A stretch of DNA of 64,000 nucleotides from Tenacibaculum sp. MAR_2010_89 (GTDB lineage Bacteria; Bacteroidota; Bacteroidia; Flavobacteriales; Flavobacteriaceae), in assembly GCF_900105985.1 (NCBI RefSeq), contig NZ_FNUB01000005.1, positions 1,922,001-1,986,000 on the forward strand, written 5' to 3'. This document shows, piece by piece, positions 9,382 through 17,234 of the stretch; the stretch's first letter is position 1; each line of letters opens with the position of its first letter. The position numbers and the translations under genes were made by a program. The notes beneath the pieces are model-generated. The model had not been told where the DNA came from and did not search any database. It worked only from the letters and a program-made list of their open reading frames with translations.

Positions 9382-9897
9382 ATGGTTTTTCAATCTGAAA
9401 GACTCATCGTTAAAGCGATACAAAAGATTCATAAAAAAGAATTTGTTGAGTTATTAACGGCTGAAGAAATAATAAAAGCTATTCCTCAAAATAAACCCTC
9501 AGAAGATAATATTGAAAACAAATTTCAATTAGCACTTTCTTTTAATGGAGATATAGTAGGAAATAGTTTAAGTCTTTTAGGTGTTTTTGAAAAAAATAAA
9601 GAAGATTTAATTGGGTTGATAGGTTTTCTAACAAATGAAGAAAAAAATAGAGAATTAGGATATCGTTTTAGAAAAGATTTTTGGGGTAGAGGATATGCTA
9701 CTGAAATAGCTAAAAAAATGATAGAATATTCTTTCAATGTTTTAAAATTTGAAAAGATTACTGCTGATGTATGGGTTGAAAATATAGCATCAAATAAAAT
9801 TTTAGCTAAGTTTTTTAAGCCAGTAAAAGAGTTTTATAATGAATATGATAATTGTACTGATAGAAGGTATGAATTATTAAAAAATGATTGGAATTAA
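9382..9897 (+). CDS. GNAT-family N-acetyltransferase
   Basis: The 171-residue protein has the layout of RimJ/RimL-type GNATs. The N-terminus has [11 protein letters not shown], the acetyl-CoA-binding region is [20 protein letters not shown] (motif A, with the R/QxxGxG/A-type loop), and the helix [15 protein letters not shown] and strand [20 protein letters not shown] follow. The last strand looks slightly degraded compared with typical members. Such enzymes transfer an acetyl group to an amine on proteins or small molecules; the substrate cannot be told. It sits 5 bases after cysS, and its 3' end overlaps yidD by 14 bases. Confidence 0.85.
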   Translation: MVFQSERLIVKAIQKIHKKEFVELLTAEEIIKAIPQNKPSEDNIENKFQLALSFNGDIVGNSLSLLGVFEKNKEDLIGLIGFLTNEEKNRELGYRFRKDFWGRGYATEIAKKMIEYSFNVLKFEKITADVWVENIASNKILAKFFKPVKEFYNEYDNCTDRRYELLKNDWN

Positions 9898-10135
9898 TTT
9901 GAAAAAAATACTAACATATCCGTTTGTTTTATTAGTACGTTTTTATCAAACAGCAATATCACCATTTACACCTGCTACCTGTAGATATTCACCTACATGT
10001 TCACATTATACAATAGAGGCATTACAAAAGCACGGGTTGTTTTACGGTGGGTGGTTGGCTTTAAAAAGAATCTTTAGTTGTCATCCTTGGGGTGGAAGTG
10101 GGTATGATCCAGTGCCAGAAAAAAAAAATAAATAA
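9884..10135 (+). CDS. yidD: Membrane protein insertion efficiency factor YidD
   Basis: This 83-residue protein has the full YidD signature. [20 protein letters not shown] is followed by [16 protein letters not shown] and [18 protein letters not shown]. It is a peripheral inner-membrane protein that aids YidC-dependent insertion. The ATG at 9884 lies inside the end of the acetyltransferase gene (14-base overlap). A TTG five codons later (9899) is an alternative start that would leave the motif intact. Unusually, it is not beside rnpA/yidC/rpmH here; in this window it sits between cysS and lgt. Confidence 0.95.
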   Translation: MIGINLKKILTYPFVLLVRFYQTAISPFTPATCRYSPTCSHYTIEALQKHGLFYGGWLALKRIFSCHPWGGSGYDPVPEKKNK

Positions 10136-10207
10136 TCGTTATTGCAAGAGAAATAAAAAAGTAATTTTATTCAACTTGTAGTAATATAAAAATTAAATTT
10201 AAAATAC

Positions 10208-11074
10208 ATGAGTTTTTTATCTATCGTATGGGATTGGAATCCTGAGATTATTAAAATAGGAGGTTTTGGTATTAGATGGTATAGTTTAATGTTCGTAGCT
10301 GCTTTTATTTTAGGATTGCATTTAATGAAGAAAATTTATATAAATGATAAGGTTCCTGTTGAAAAACTAGATCCTTTATTTATGTATGTTTTTGTATCGA
10401 TGTTAATAGGTATGCGTTTAGGAGAAGTATTTTTCTATAATTGGGGTTATTACCAAAATAATTTATTAGAAATATTTTTACCTTTTAAAAAACAAGATGG
10501 AGCTACTGCTTTATTTGGTTTTTTAAAAGATTGGAAATTTACTGGTTTTACAGGATTTGCTAGTCATGGTGCAGCAGTAGGAATTCCTTTAGCTTTATAC
10601 TTTTATGCGAAAAAACATCTGCAAAAACCGTGGTTATTTATTTTAGATAGATTAGGTATTATGGTTGCCTTAGCAGGTTTTTTTATTCGCTTAGGAAACT
10701 TTTTTAACTCAGAAATTTATGGGAAAGCTACAGGTTCAAGTTTTGGTGTAATATTTAAAAGAGCTGGTGAATCAGAACCACGCTATCCAACTCAATTGTA
10801 TGAAGCGTTTAGTTATTTAGCCTTGTTTTTTGCGTTATGGTATTTTTATTGGAAAACTGATAAAAAGAAGCAAACTGGGTTTTTATTCGGGTTGTTCATG
10901 GTTGTGTTGTGGTCTTTACGATTTTTCATAGAGTTCTTAAAAGAAGCACAAATTGAAGGAAGAGAGGATTGGGTGTTTAATACATTAAATACAGGTCAAG
11001 TGCTAAGTATTCCTTTAGTAATGATAGGGATTTGGTTAATGTTTAGAAAAACAAAAATACCTCAAGAGGATTAA
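10208..11074 (+). CDS. lgt: Phosphatidylglycerol--prolipoprotein diacylglyceryl transferase
   Basis: The 288-residue polytopic inner-membrane enzyme adds diacylglycerol to the lipobox cysteine of prolipoproteins. GIRWYSLMFVAAFILGLHLM, a GFASHGAAVGIP segment and the Lgt signature RLGNFFNSEIYGKATGSSFG (about residues 170-190) are visible. RYPTQLYEAFSYLALF and LRFFIEFLKEAQ follow. These match the conserved Arg, Asn, Glu and His of Lgt. Seven hydrophobic spans are seen. It is consistent with the lipoproteins found elsewhere in this window. A strong bidirectional terminator follows the gene. Confidence 0.96.
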   Translation: MSFLSIVWDWNPEIIKIGGFGIRWYSLMFVAAFILGLHLMKKIYINDKVPVEKLDPLFMYVFVSMLIGMRLGEVFFYNWGYYQNNLLEIFLPFKKQDGATALFGFLKDWKFTGFTGFASHGAAVGIPLALYFYAKKHLQKPWLFILDRLGIMVALAGFFIRLGNFFNSEIYGKATGSSFGVIFKRAGESEPRYPTQLYEAFSYLALFFALWYFYWKTDKKKQTGFLFGLFMVVLWSLRFFIEFLKEAQIEGREDWVFNTLNTGQVLSIPLVMIGIWLMFRKTKIPQED

Positions 11075-11085
11075 AAAATATAAAC

Positions 11086-11131
11086 AGCATAAAAAAAAGA
11101 CTTAGTTTTAACTAAGTCTTTTTTTTATGCT
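11086..11131. terminator. Bidirectional terminator between lgt and pepT
   Basis: A perfect 22-bp inverted repeat has arms 11086-11107 and 11110-11131 and a 2-base loop. The GC-containing core (gacttagtt/aactaagtc) is flanked by A8 on one side and T8 on the other, so it can stop both converging genes. Confidence 0.92.
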
Positions 11132-11145
11132 GTAACTAAAAGTTT

Positions 11146-12387
11146 TTATGAAGAAAATTTTTGAGCTACCTTTTGAGTAATTCCAACAATAACTTCACTT
11201 GCTTTTACAATACTTTCAGCAGGAACATATTCATATCTTCCGTGAAAATTATGTCCACCAGCAAAAATATTAGGGCAAGGTAATCCTTTATATGATAATT
11301 GAGAACCATCTGTACCACCTCTAATAGCTTTAATTAAAGGAGTAATTCCCATGTCATTCATCACTTCTTCAGCAATATCAACTATATGCATAACAGGAGT
11401 AACCTTCTCTTTCATATTATAGTATTGATCCTTCATTTCAATTTCAATTAAGTCTTTACCCAGTTTTTGATTCATAACATCAACTAAATCAAGCATTGCT
11501 TGTTTTCGGTTTTTAAATAAATCCATTTCATGATCTCTTATAATATAGTGTAAAGTAGTTTTTTCTACTTCACCTTCCATATTATGTAAATGAAAAAAAC
11601 CTTCATACCCAGTAGTTTTTTCAGGAACTTCATTTTCAGGTAAAGCATTAATAAACTCACTAGCAATTGTCATTGAGTTGATCATTTTTCCTTTGGCATA
11701 ACCAGGGTGAACAATTTTACCGTTAATTGTAATTTTGGCCCCAGCTGCATTGAAGTTTTCGTATTCTAATTCACCAATTTGACTACCATCCATAGTGTAT
11801 GCCCACTCAGCCCCGAATTTTTCAACATCAAATAGGTGAGCACCCTTACCAACTTCTTCATCAGGTGTAAAACAAATACGTATTTTACCGTGTTTTAATT
11901 CAGGGTTTTGAATTAAATATTCCATGGCAGAAACGATTTCAGTAATTCCAGCTTTATCATCGGCACCAAGTAAAGTAGTACCGTCAGTTGTAATTATAGT
12001 TTGACCTTTATATTGTAATAAATCTTCAAAGTAATTAGGAGATAAAACAATGTTTTCTTTTTCATTTAAAAGAATATCTTTTCCGTCATAATTTTCATGA
12101 ATTTGTGGTTTTACATTTGCTCCAGTAAAATCAGGACTTGTATCTATATGTGCAACAAAACCAATAGTTGGTACATCATAGTCTAAATTACTAGGTAATG
12201 TTGCCATTAAATAACAATTACTATCTAATTCAACATCAATCATACCAATTTCTTTTAATTCTTTTTCAAGAACTTTAGCAAGGTCCCATTGTTTTTCAGT
12301 ACTAGGGAAAGCAGGGTTGTTAGGATCACTTTCGGTATCAATTGTTACGTACTTTATAAATCGATCAATTATATGTTGTTTGTTCAT
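11146..12387 (-). CDS. pepT: Peptidase T (tripeptide aminopeptidase)
   Basis: This 413-residue M20B metallopeptidase removes N-terminal residues from tripeptides. It shows GFVAHIDTSPDFTG (first zinc His and Asp), GADDKAGITEIVSAMEYL (bridging Asp), CFTPDEEVGKGA (general base Glu and zinc Glu) and YTMDGSQIGELEYENFNAA. IRGGTDGSQLSYKGLPCPN and a final GGHNFHGRYEYVP with the last zinc His complete the set. All expected metal ligands are present and the length is normal. It is cytoplasmic. It lies 26 bases downstream of a lipoprotein gene on the same strand. Confidence 0.96.
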   Translation of the reverse strand: MNKQHIIDRFIKYVTIDTESDPNNPAFPSTEKQWDLAKVLEKELKEIGMIDVELDSNCYLMATLPSNLDYDVPTIGFVAHIDTSPDFTGANVKPQIHENYDGKDILLNEKENIVLSPNYFEDLLQYKGQTIITTDGTTLLGADDKAGITEIVSAMEYLIQNPELKHGKIRICFTPDEEVGKGAHLFDVEKFGAEWAYTMDGSQIGELEYENFNAAGAKITINGKIVHPGYAKGKMINSMTIASEFINALPENEVPEKTTGYEGFFHLHNMEGEVEKTTLHYIIRDHEMDLFKNRKQAMLDLVDVMNQKLGKDLIEIEMKDQYYNMKEKVTPVMHIVDIAEEVMNDMGITPLIKAIRGGTDGSQLSYKGLPCPNIFAGGHNFHGRYEYVPAESIVKASEVIVGITQKVAQKFSS

Positions 12388-12413
12388 TGTTTTAATTTTA
12401 AAATCAAAAATAC

Positions 12414-12965
12414 TTATTTCAACTGTATTTCGTTAATTAAATTTATGGCTTTGCAAATACGTTCATCAACTAAATCATCACCATAAACTTCTGTTTTTAC
12501 ATGTAAAAAATTATCACTATTTACTTTCGTGAAAACATTTAAAATATGATAGGGATATTTTCCTTTTTTTCCTTTAGCTAAACTATAATAGGAGTCTTTA
12601 TTAAATAACTTGAAATCTTTTGTTTTTACTTCTTGTAATTTCATTTTAGTATTATCAGCTGAAACCTTTTGCTTAAATGTAGCATCAATAAATGTAGGGG
12701 AATGAATTATAGAAGCATCTAATAAAGTAGTTTTGGTAAGACTTAATGTGGTGTCAGCTGCATAAATAGAAGTTTGCCCGTTATCATAATATAGATTAAC
12801 CTTCCATTTTTTTGGTAGTTTTATAGCAAATAAATTTCTAAAATCATCAAATTTTTTTAAACCAGAATAATTTGAGCCTACTGAGCAGTTAAAATCTTTT
12901 TTTAATTCAGAAGAATTACAAGATATAAATAGTGAAAAAAGGAAAAGAGCAATAAGTTTTTTCAT
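12414..12965 (-). CDS. Small lipoprotein of unknown function
   Basis: The 183-residue product starts with a textbook lipoprotein signal (MKKLIALFLFSLFISCNSSE, lipobox FISC with Cys16). It should be exported and lipidated by Lgt and then anchored in a membrane. The mature part is mixed alpha/beta (LFAIKLPKKWKVNLYYDN, then LSLTKTTLLDASIIHSP and NFLHVKTEVYGDDLVDERIC). A PsbP/DUF1795-like fold is possible but not established. It lies between pepT and a DUF3810 membrane protein on the same strand, with short spacers. I do not recognise a function. Confidence 0.75.
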   Translation of the reverse strand: MKKLIALFLFSLFISCNSSELKKDFNCSVGSNYSGLKKFDDFRNLFAIKLPKKWKVNLYYDNGQTSIYAADTTLSLTKTTLLDASIIHSPTFIDATFKQKVSADNTKMKLQEVKTKDFKLFNKDSYYSLAKGKKGKYPYHILNVFTKVNSDNFLHVKTEVYGDDLVDERICKAINLINEIQLK

Positions 12966-12998
12966 AATACTGAATTTGTCAATATTTTTAGATAGTTT

Positions 12999-14075
12999 TT
13001 AGTTGTTTTTAAAATAAGCAATAAGCAAATCTACTACATAACTGTAAGATTTAATCCCATTAGCTTGATTGTTTGCTTTTAAATATGAATTATAGCCTTT
13101 CTTTAAATAAGGTTCAATAGGGTTGTCAAATTGTTTCCAATGTAAATAACTGTTTTTATAATCTTTAAAAACACCTTTATTTACTGTTTTTTTAAGAGTA
13201 TTGGCAAGCTTTTTATCTCGTTTGTGTAGCTCATTTATACAGTAACGAAAAGCCATTCTATAACCAGCATATTTAAAATAAATATCATTATTGTTTATGC
13301 AAGCTAAAAAACCTACAAAGTTAGCATCGTTTTCAGCAGACCATCCAATTTGATGTGCCATCTCATGGCAAGTAGTAGAGGCATATCCTGTTTTAGGAAT
13401 TTGATTGTTTACTTGAGCTTCCCCTGTTATTGGATTAATGTATCCAGAAGTGCCATTATATGATTGTAACAAACTAACTAATGAACTTTTTACAGACGAT
13501 GTTTTATAGGAAAGTTGTGGGTAAATCTTAGCTAATTCATCAAAACCATTAGGAGCTAATTGGTATATTTTTTTTGAAGAATACGGTACAATAACTTCTA
13601 GCGTGTCATTTTGAGTAATTTGAAAATGAATTTTTGTTAATTGAGTAGCTATTTTTTCAGTAGCATTATAAAGCTGACTAGTGGTGTATTCAGATTGTTG
13701 TAATCCTAAGTTTTTTGCCAAAGGTTCTCTAAAATAATTCAAGCCCCAAAAAGTATAAAAGCAAAAATAAATTACTGAAAAAAACGAAAGAAGTTTTAGT
13801 AATTGAGGAATGAAAGTTGTAAATTTAGTTTTGATTAATTTATAAAGTCCTTTTATAAAAAGAAGTATTAAAAGAAGTCCTATAATATCACCAAAAGAAA
13901 AAGGAATCCATCCTAAAATTGCACGAAGTGTTTTTGATATTATTTTATAAATCCCGTTGCTATAATACTGCTCAATCCAAATTGGTTTTTGGCTTAAAAA
14001 TTGCACTAATAGTACTTGAATAGGTAATAATATTGCTAATAAAATGTTTGTTTTAGAGTATTTCATTGCCATCAA
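12999..14075 (-). CDS. DUF3810-type membrane protein with HExxH motif
   Basis: This 358-residue protein has three N-terminal hydrophobic spans (about residues 10-30, 55-78, 90-110) and a soluble domain. The soluble domain carries STTCHEMAHQIGWSAENDAN, a zincin-like HEMAH motif with a following Glu. It fits the Bacteroidota family DUF3810, putative membrane metalloproteases. Further conserved-looking segments are TSGYINPITGEAQVNNQIPK and FLACINNNDIYFKYAGYR. The start could be M1, or M3 just after it; the annotated ATG is the first. Substrate unknown. The active-site motif is seen; protease activity is inferred. Confidence 0.82.
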   Translation of the reverse strand: MMAMKYSKTNILLAILLPIQVLLVQFLSQKPIWIEQYYSNGIYKIISKTLRAILGWIPFSFGDIIGLLLILLFIKGLYKLIKTKFTTFIPQLLKLLSFFSVIYFCFYTFWGLNYFREPLAKNLGLQQSEYTTSQLYNATEKIATQLTKIHFQITQNDTLEVIVPYSSKKIYQLAPNGFDELAKIYPQLSYKTSSVKSSLVSLLQSYNGTSGYINPITGEAQVNNQIPKTGYASTTCHEMAHQIGWSAENDANFVGFLACINNNDIYFKYAGYRMAFRYCINELHKRDKKLANTLKKTVNKGVFKDYKNSYLHWKQFDNPIEPYLKKGYNSYLKANNQANGIKSYSYVVDLLIAYFKNN

Positions 14076-14182
14076 AAATAATAAAGATAGAACGTTATCA
14101 ACAAGTTAATAACAATTTTGTTTACAAAAAATGTGTAAAAAGAAAGTTGAGGTTAGCTCCTACAAATATCATCATAAAAAAT

Positions 14183-14190
14183 TACATTTG
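14183..14190 (+). promoter_or_regulatory. TAnnTTTG promoter element immediately upstream of dnaB
   Basis: TACATTTG at 14183-14190 matches the flavobacterial -7 box. It ends only five bases before the dnaB ATG, so the transcript would be nearly leaderless. No well-spaced TTG (-33) element is seen. Confidence 0.4.
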
Positions 14191-14195
14191 TCGTC

Positions 14196-15722
14196 ATGGA
14201 GAAAATGCAATCAGTTAGAGGTACAAAAATAGATAAAGCACGTATTGTTAGTTTAGAAAAAGGGAAGCTTCCACCACAAGCTTTAGACCTTGAAGAAGCT
14301 GTTTTGGGTGCTATGATGATTGATAAAAAAGGAATTGATACCGTAATTGATATTTTACATCCTGAAGCGTTTTACGACAAACGTCATCAAGAAATTTACA
14401 CTGCTATATATGCACTTTTCCAAAATTCTGAACCTATTGATTTATTATCTGTATCGAATCAGCTAAGGAAAAATGCAAAATTAGAACTAGTAGGTGGCGA
14501 CTTTTATATTATAGGTTTAACACAAAAAGTAGCTTCATCTGCACATATTGAATTTCACTCAAGAATTATTCTTGAAAAATATATTCAACGTAAGTTAATT
14601 ACTATTTCTTCTGAAATCATTGAAAATGCATATGATGAAACTGTTGATGTTTTTGATTTATTAGATGATGCTGAAGGGAAATTATTTGAGGTAACTCAAG
14701 GTAACCTTAAGAAAGGGGCAGAAAAAGCAGATTCATTAGTACAACAATCTATAACAAAGATCCAGGAAATTTCTACCAAAGAAGGAATGAGTGGTTTGGC
14801 AACAGGTTTTACAAAATTAGATGCATTAACTTCTGGTTGGCAACCTTCCGATTTAATTATTATTGCAGCTCGTCCTGGTATGGGAAAAACTGCCTTCGTA
14901 ATATCGATGGCTAAAAATATGGCTATTGATTTTAATCATGCAGTAGCTGTGTTTTCATTAGAGATGTCATCTGTACAATTAATAACCCGTATGATTTCTT
15001 CGGAAACAGGGTTAACATCTGAGAAATTACGTAAAGGAAATCTAGAGCCTCATGAATGGGAACAATTAAATGTTAAGGTTAAAAAACTTTCTGATGCTCC
15101 AATTTTTATTGATGATACTCCAGCATTATCAATTTTTGATTTACGTGCAAAAGCACGACGTTTAGTATCGCAACATGATGTTAAAATATTAGTTATTGAT
15201 TATTTACAGTTAATGACAGCTGGTGGGTCAGGTGGTAATCGTGAACAGGAAATTTCTACTATTTCACGAAACTTAAAAGCTCTTGGTAAAGAATTAAATA
15301 TACCGGTTATTGCTTTATCACAATTATCACGTTCGGTAGAAACTCGTGGAGGTAGTAAACGACCATTATTATCCGATCTTCGTGAATCTGGAGCAATTGA
15401 GCAGGATGCGGATATTGTATCGTTTATTTTTAGACCTGAGTATTATGGAATGACTGAGTGGGATGATGATGATCATTCTCCATGTGAAGGACAAGGAGAA
15501 TTTATTGTTGCAAAACATCGTAATGGTGGATTGGATAATATACGTTTGAAATTTACTGGTCACTTAGCAAAGTTCTCAGATTTAGAAGAAGGATTTAGTA
15601 GTGAATTCCAATCAAGTATGAATTCAAGTTTTAATGATGAAGTTGCATCAAACAATTTTACTTCTCCTGAAGATGCTTTTGGCCCTTCTGATAATGGTGG
15701 TATGGATGACGTTCCTTTTTAA
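14196..15722 (+). CDS. dnaB: Replicative DNA helicase DnaB
   Basis: The 508-residue hexameric 5'-3' helicase has an N-terminal domain (LPPQALDLEEAVLGAMMIDK, about residues 27-130). The linker leads to a RecA-type ATPase: IIIAARPGMGKTAFVISMAK (Walker A about 225-233), VAVFSLEMSSVQLITRM, VLVIDYLQLM-type Walker B (ILVIDYLQLMTAGG) and a VIALSQLSRSVETRG sensor region. RPLLSDLRESGAIEQDADIV carries the arginine finger zone. The tail is acidic and ends in DDVPF, resembling an SSB-type C-terminal peptide. It is divergent from the DUF3810 gene. A TAnnTTTG box ends six bases before the start codon. Confidence 0.97.
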   Translation: MEKMQSVRGTKIDKARIVSLEKGKLPPQALDLEEAVLGAMMIDKKGIDTVIDILHPEAFYDKRHQEIYTAIYALFQNSEPIDLLSVSNQLRKNAKLELVGGDFYIIGLTQKVASSAHIEFHSRIILEKYIQRKLITISSEIIENAYDETVDVFDLLDDAEGKLFEVTQGNLKKGAEKADSLVQQSITKIQEISTKEGMSGLATGFTKLDALTSGWQPSDLIIIAARPGMGKTAFVISMAKNMAIDFNHAVAVFSLEMSSVQLITRMISSETGLTSEKLRKGNLEPHEWEQLNVKVKKLSDAPIFIDDTPALSIFDLRAKARRLVSQHDVKILVIDYLQLMTAGGSGGNREQEISTISRNLKALGKELNIPVIALSQLSRSVETRGGSKRPLLSDLRESGAIEQDADIVSFIFRPEYYGMTEWDDDDHSPCEGQGEFIVAKHRNGGLDNIRLKFTGHLAKFSDLEEGFSSEFQSSMNSSFNDEVASNNFTSPEDAFGPSDNGGMDDVPF

Positions 15723-15794
15723 AATAATAAACAAATTATAAAATTATATAAATACACAGTTACATAAATGTAATTGTGTATTTTAGTTTTTGAA

Positions 15795-17054
15795 ATGAAG
15801 AAAACGATATACACATTAATTTTTATATTCTTATCAAATACTATTTGGGCATCATTTATTTATGTGCCAATGAGCCACGATAATCAAAAAAATCATTTAA
15901 AAGCATACGGAATTGTTTATTATGCGTTGCAAAACGGTTTAAAAGCAAAATGGTTATTAAATTATGATGGAGGTGCTTTTTTAATTGAAAACAACGAAGC
16001 TATAGAGAAGGAGTGTAAAATTCGAGGGGTTTCATATAAGATAATAAGTGATGCAAAATCACAACTAATTTTAGAAGGAATTTCCTCACCCTCAAAAAAT
16101 CAAGAGGCGGTAACATTAGAAAAGGCTCCAAAAATAGCAGTATATTCTCCAAAAAATAAAATGCCTTGGGATGATGCAGTTACAATGGTTTTAACCTATG
16201 CTGAAATTCCTTTTGATGTTGTATATGATGATGATGTATTAGGAGATAAATTATTATTGTATGAATGGTTACATCTTCATCATGAGGATTTTACAGGCCA
16301 ATATGGACGTTTTTATGGAGCTTTCAGAACTGCGCCTTGGTATATTCAACAAAAGATAGATGCTGAAGCGTTAGCTAAAAAATTAGGCTATAATAAGGTA
16401 TCTGAAGAAAAAGCAGCAGTAGCTAAAAAAATAAGAGATTATGTAATTGGTGGAGGTTTTATGTTTGCTATGTGTTCTGCTACCGATAGTTTTGATATCG
16501 CTTTAGCTGCAGATGGAGTTGATATTTGCGAAGGAATGTTTGATGGAGATCCTTCGGAACCAAGTTATCAATCAAAAATAGATTTTACTAAAACTTTTGC
16601 ATTTAAAGATTTTGAATTAATTAGAAACCCAACTACTTACGAGTTTTCTTCAATTGATATGACTAGAAAACGTAGAATTAATAAAGAGACTGATTATTTT
16701 ACATTGAAAGAATTTTCTGCAAAGTGGGATCAAGTACCAACAATGCTTACTCAAAGCCATACGCAATTAGTAAAAGGTTTTATGGGGCAAACTACTTCAT
16801 TTGACAGAAAGTTGATAAAATCTACTGTGATGGTGTTAGGAGATAGTAAAACCAACGGAGAAGCACGATATATTCATGGTACGAAAGGAAAGGGGATGTT
16901 TACTTTTTATGGAGGTCACGATCCAGAAGATTACCAACATAGAGTTGGAGACCCAAAAACTGAATTAGATTTGCACCCAACATCACCTGGGTATCGCTTA
17001 ATTTTAAATAATGTGTTGTTTCCTGCCGCTAAAAAGAAGAAACAAAAAACCTAA
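15795..17054 (+). CDS. Secreted conserved protein with class I glutamine-amidotransferase-like features
   Basis: The start chosen is the ATG at 15795, because it gives a clean signal peptide (MKKTIYTLIFIFLSNTIWAS); an upstream TTG would add seven residues. The 419-residue product has an alpha/beta N-terminal part (KIAVYSPKNKMPWDDAVTMV). VIGGGFMFAMCSATDSFDIA follows at about residue 220 and looks like a nucleophile elbow with a cysteine, as in GATase1/ThuA folds. GKGMFTFYGGHDPEDYQHR near residue 370 supplies a possible His/Glu pair. Proteins like this in Flavobacteria are, as I recall, often labelled asparagine synthetase B; nothing in the sequence supports that reaction. It is probably periplasmic. 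It follows dnaB on the same strand. Confidence 0.7.
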   Translation: MKKTIYTLIFIFLSNTIWASFIYVPMSHDNQKNHLKAYGIVYYALQNGLKAKWLLNYDGGAFLIENNEAIEKECKIRGVSYKIISDAKSQLILEGISSPSKNQEAVTLEKAPKIAVYSPKNKMPWDDAVTMVLTYAEIPFDVVYDDDVLGDKLLLYEWLHLHHEDFTGQYGRFYGAFRTAPWYIQQKIDAEALAKKLGYNKVSEEKAAVAKKIRDYVIGGGFMFAMCSATDSFDIALAADGVDICEGMFDGDPSEPSYQSKIDFTKTFAFKDFELIRNPTTYEFSSIDMTRKRRINKETDYFTLKEFSAKWDQVPTMLTQSHTQLVKGFMGQTTSFDRKLIKSTVMVLGDSKTNGEARYIHGTKGKGMFTFYGGHDPEDYQHRVGDPKTELDLHPTSPGYRLILNNVLFPAAKKKKQKT

Positions 17055-17177
17055 GTAATTTGTTACTGTGTTTTATAGGATAGTAAATTATAATATAGAT
17101 TAATGCGATTTTTATATTTCTAAAACTAAAATAAATTAAGCCTTAATTAGAAAAAAATATCATACAGTACAGCAATG

Positions 17178-17214
17178 AAAAAAGGTTAAAGTATACTATA
17201 CTTTAACCTTTTTT
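17178..17214. terminator. Bidirectional terminator between the amidotransferase-like and tricorn-type genes
   Basis: A 17-bp perfect stem (arms 17178-17194 and 17198-17214) has a 3-base loop, a run of A on the left and T on the right. It lies between two convergent genes. The rest of the 17055-17234 spacer holds nothing else recognisable. Confidence 0.9.
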
Positions 17215-17234
17215 CAGTTTTTTTATGTAAGAAA

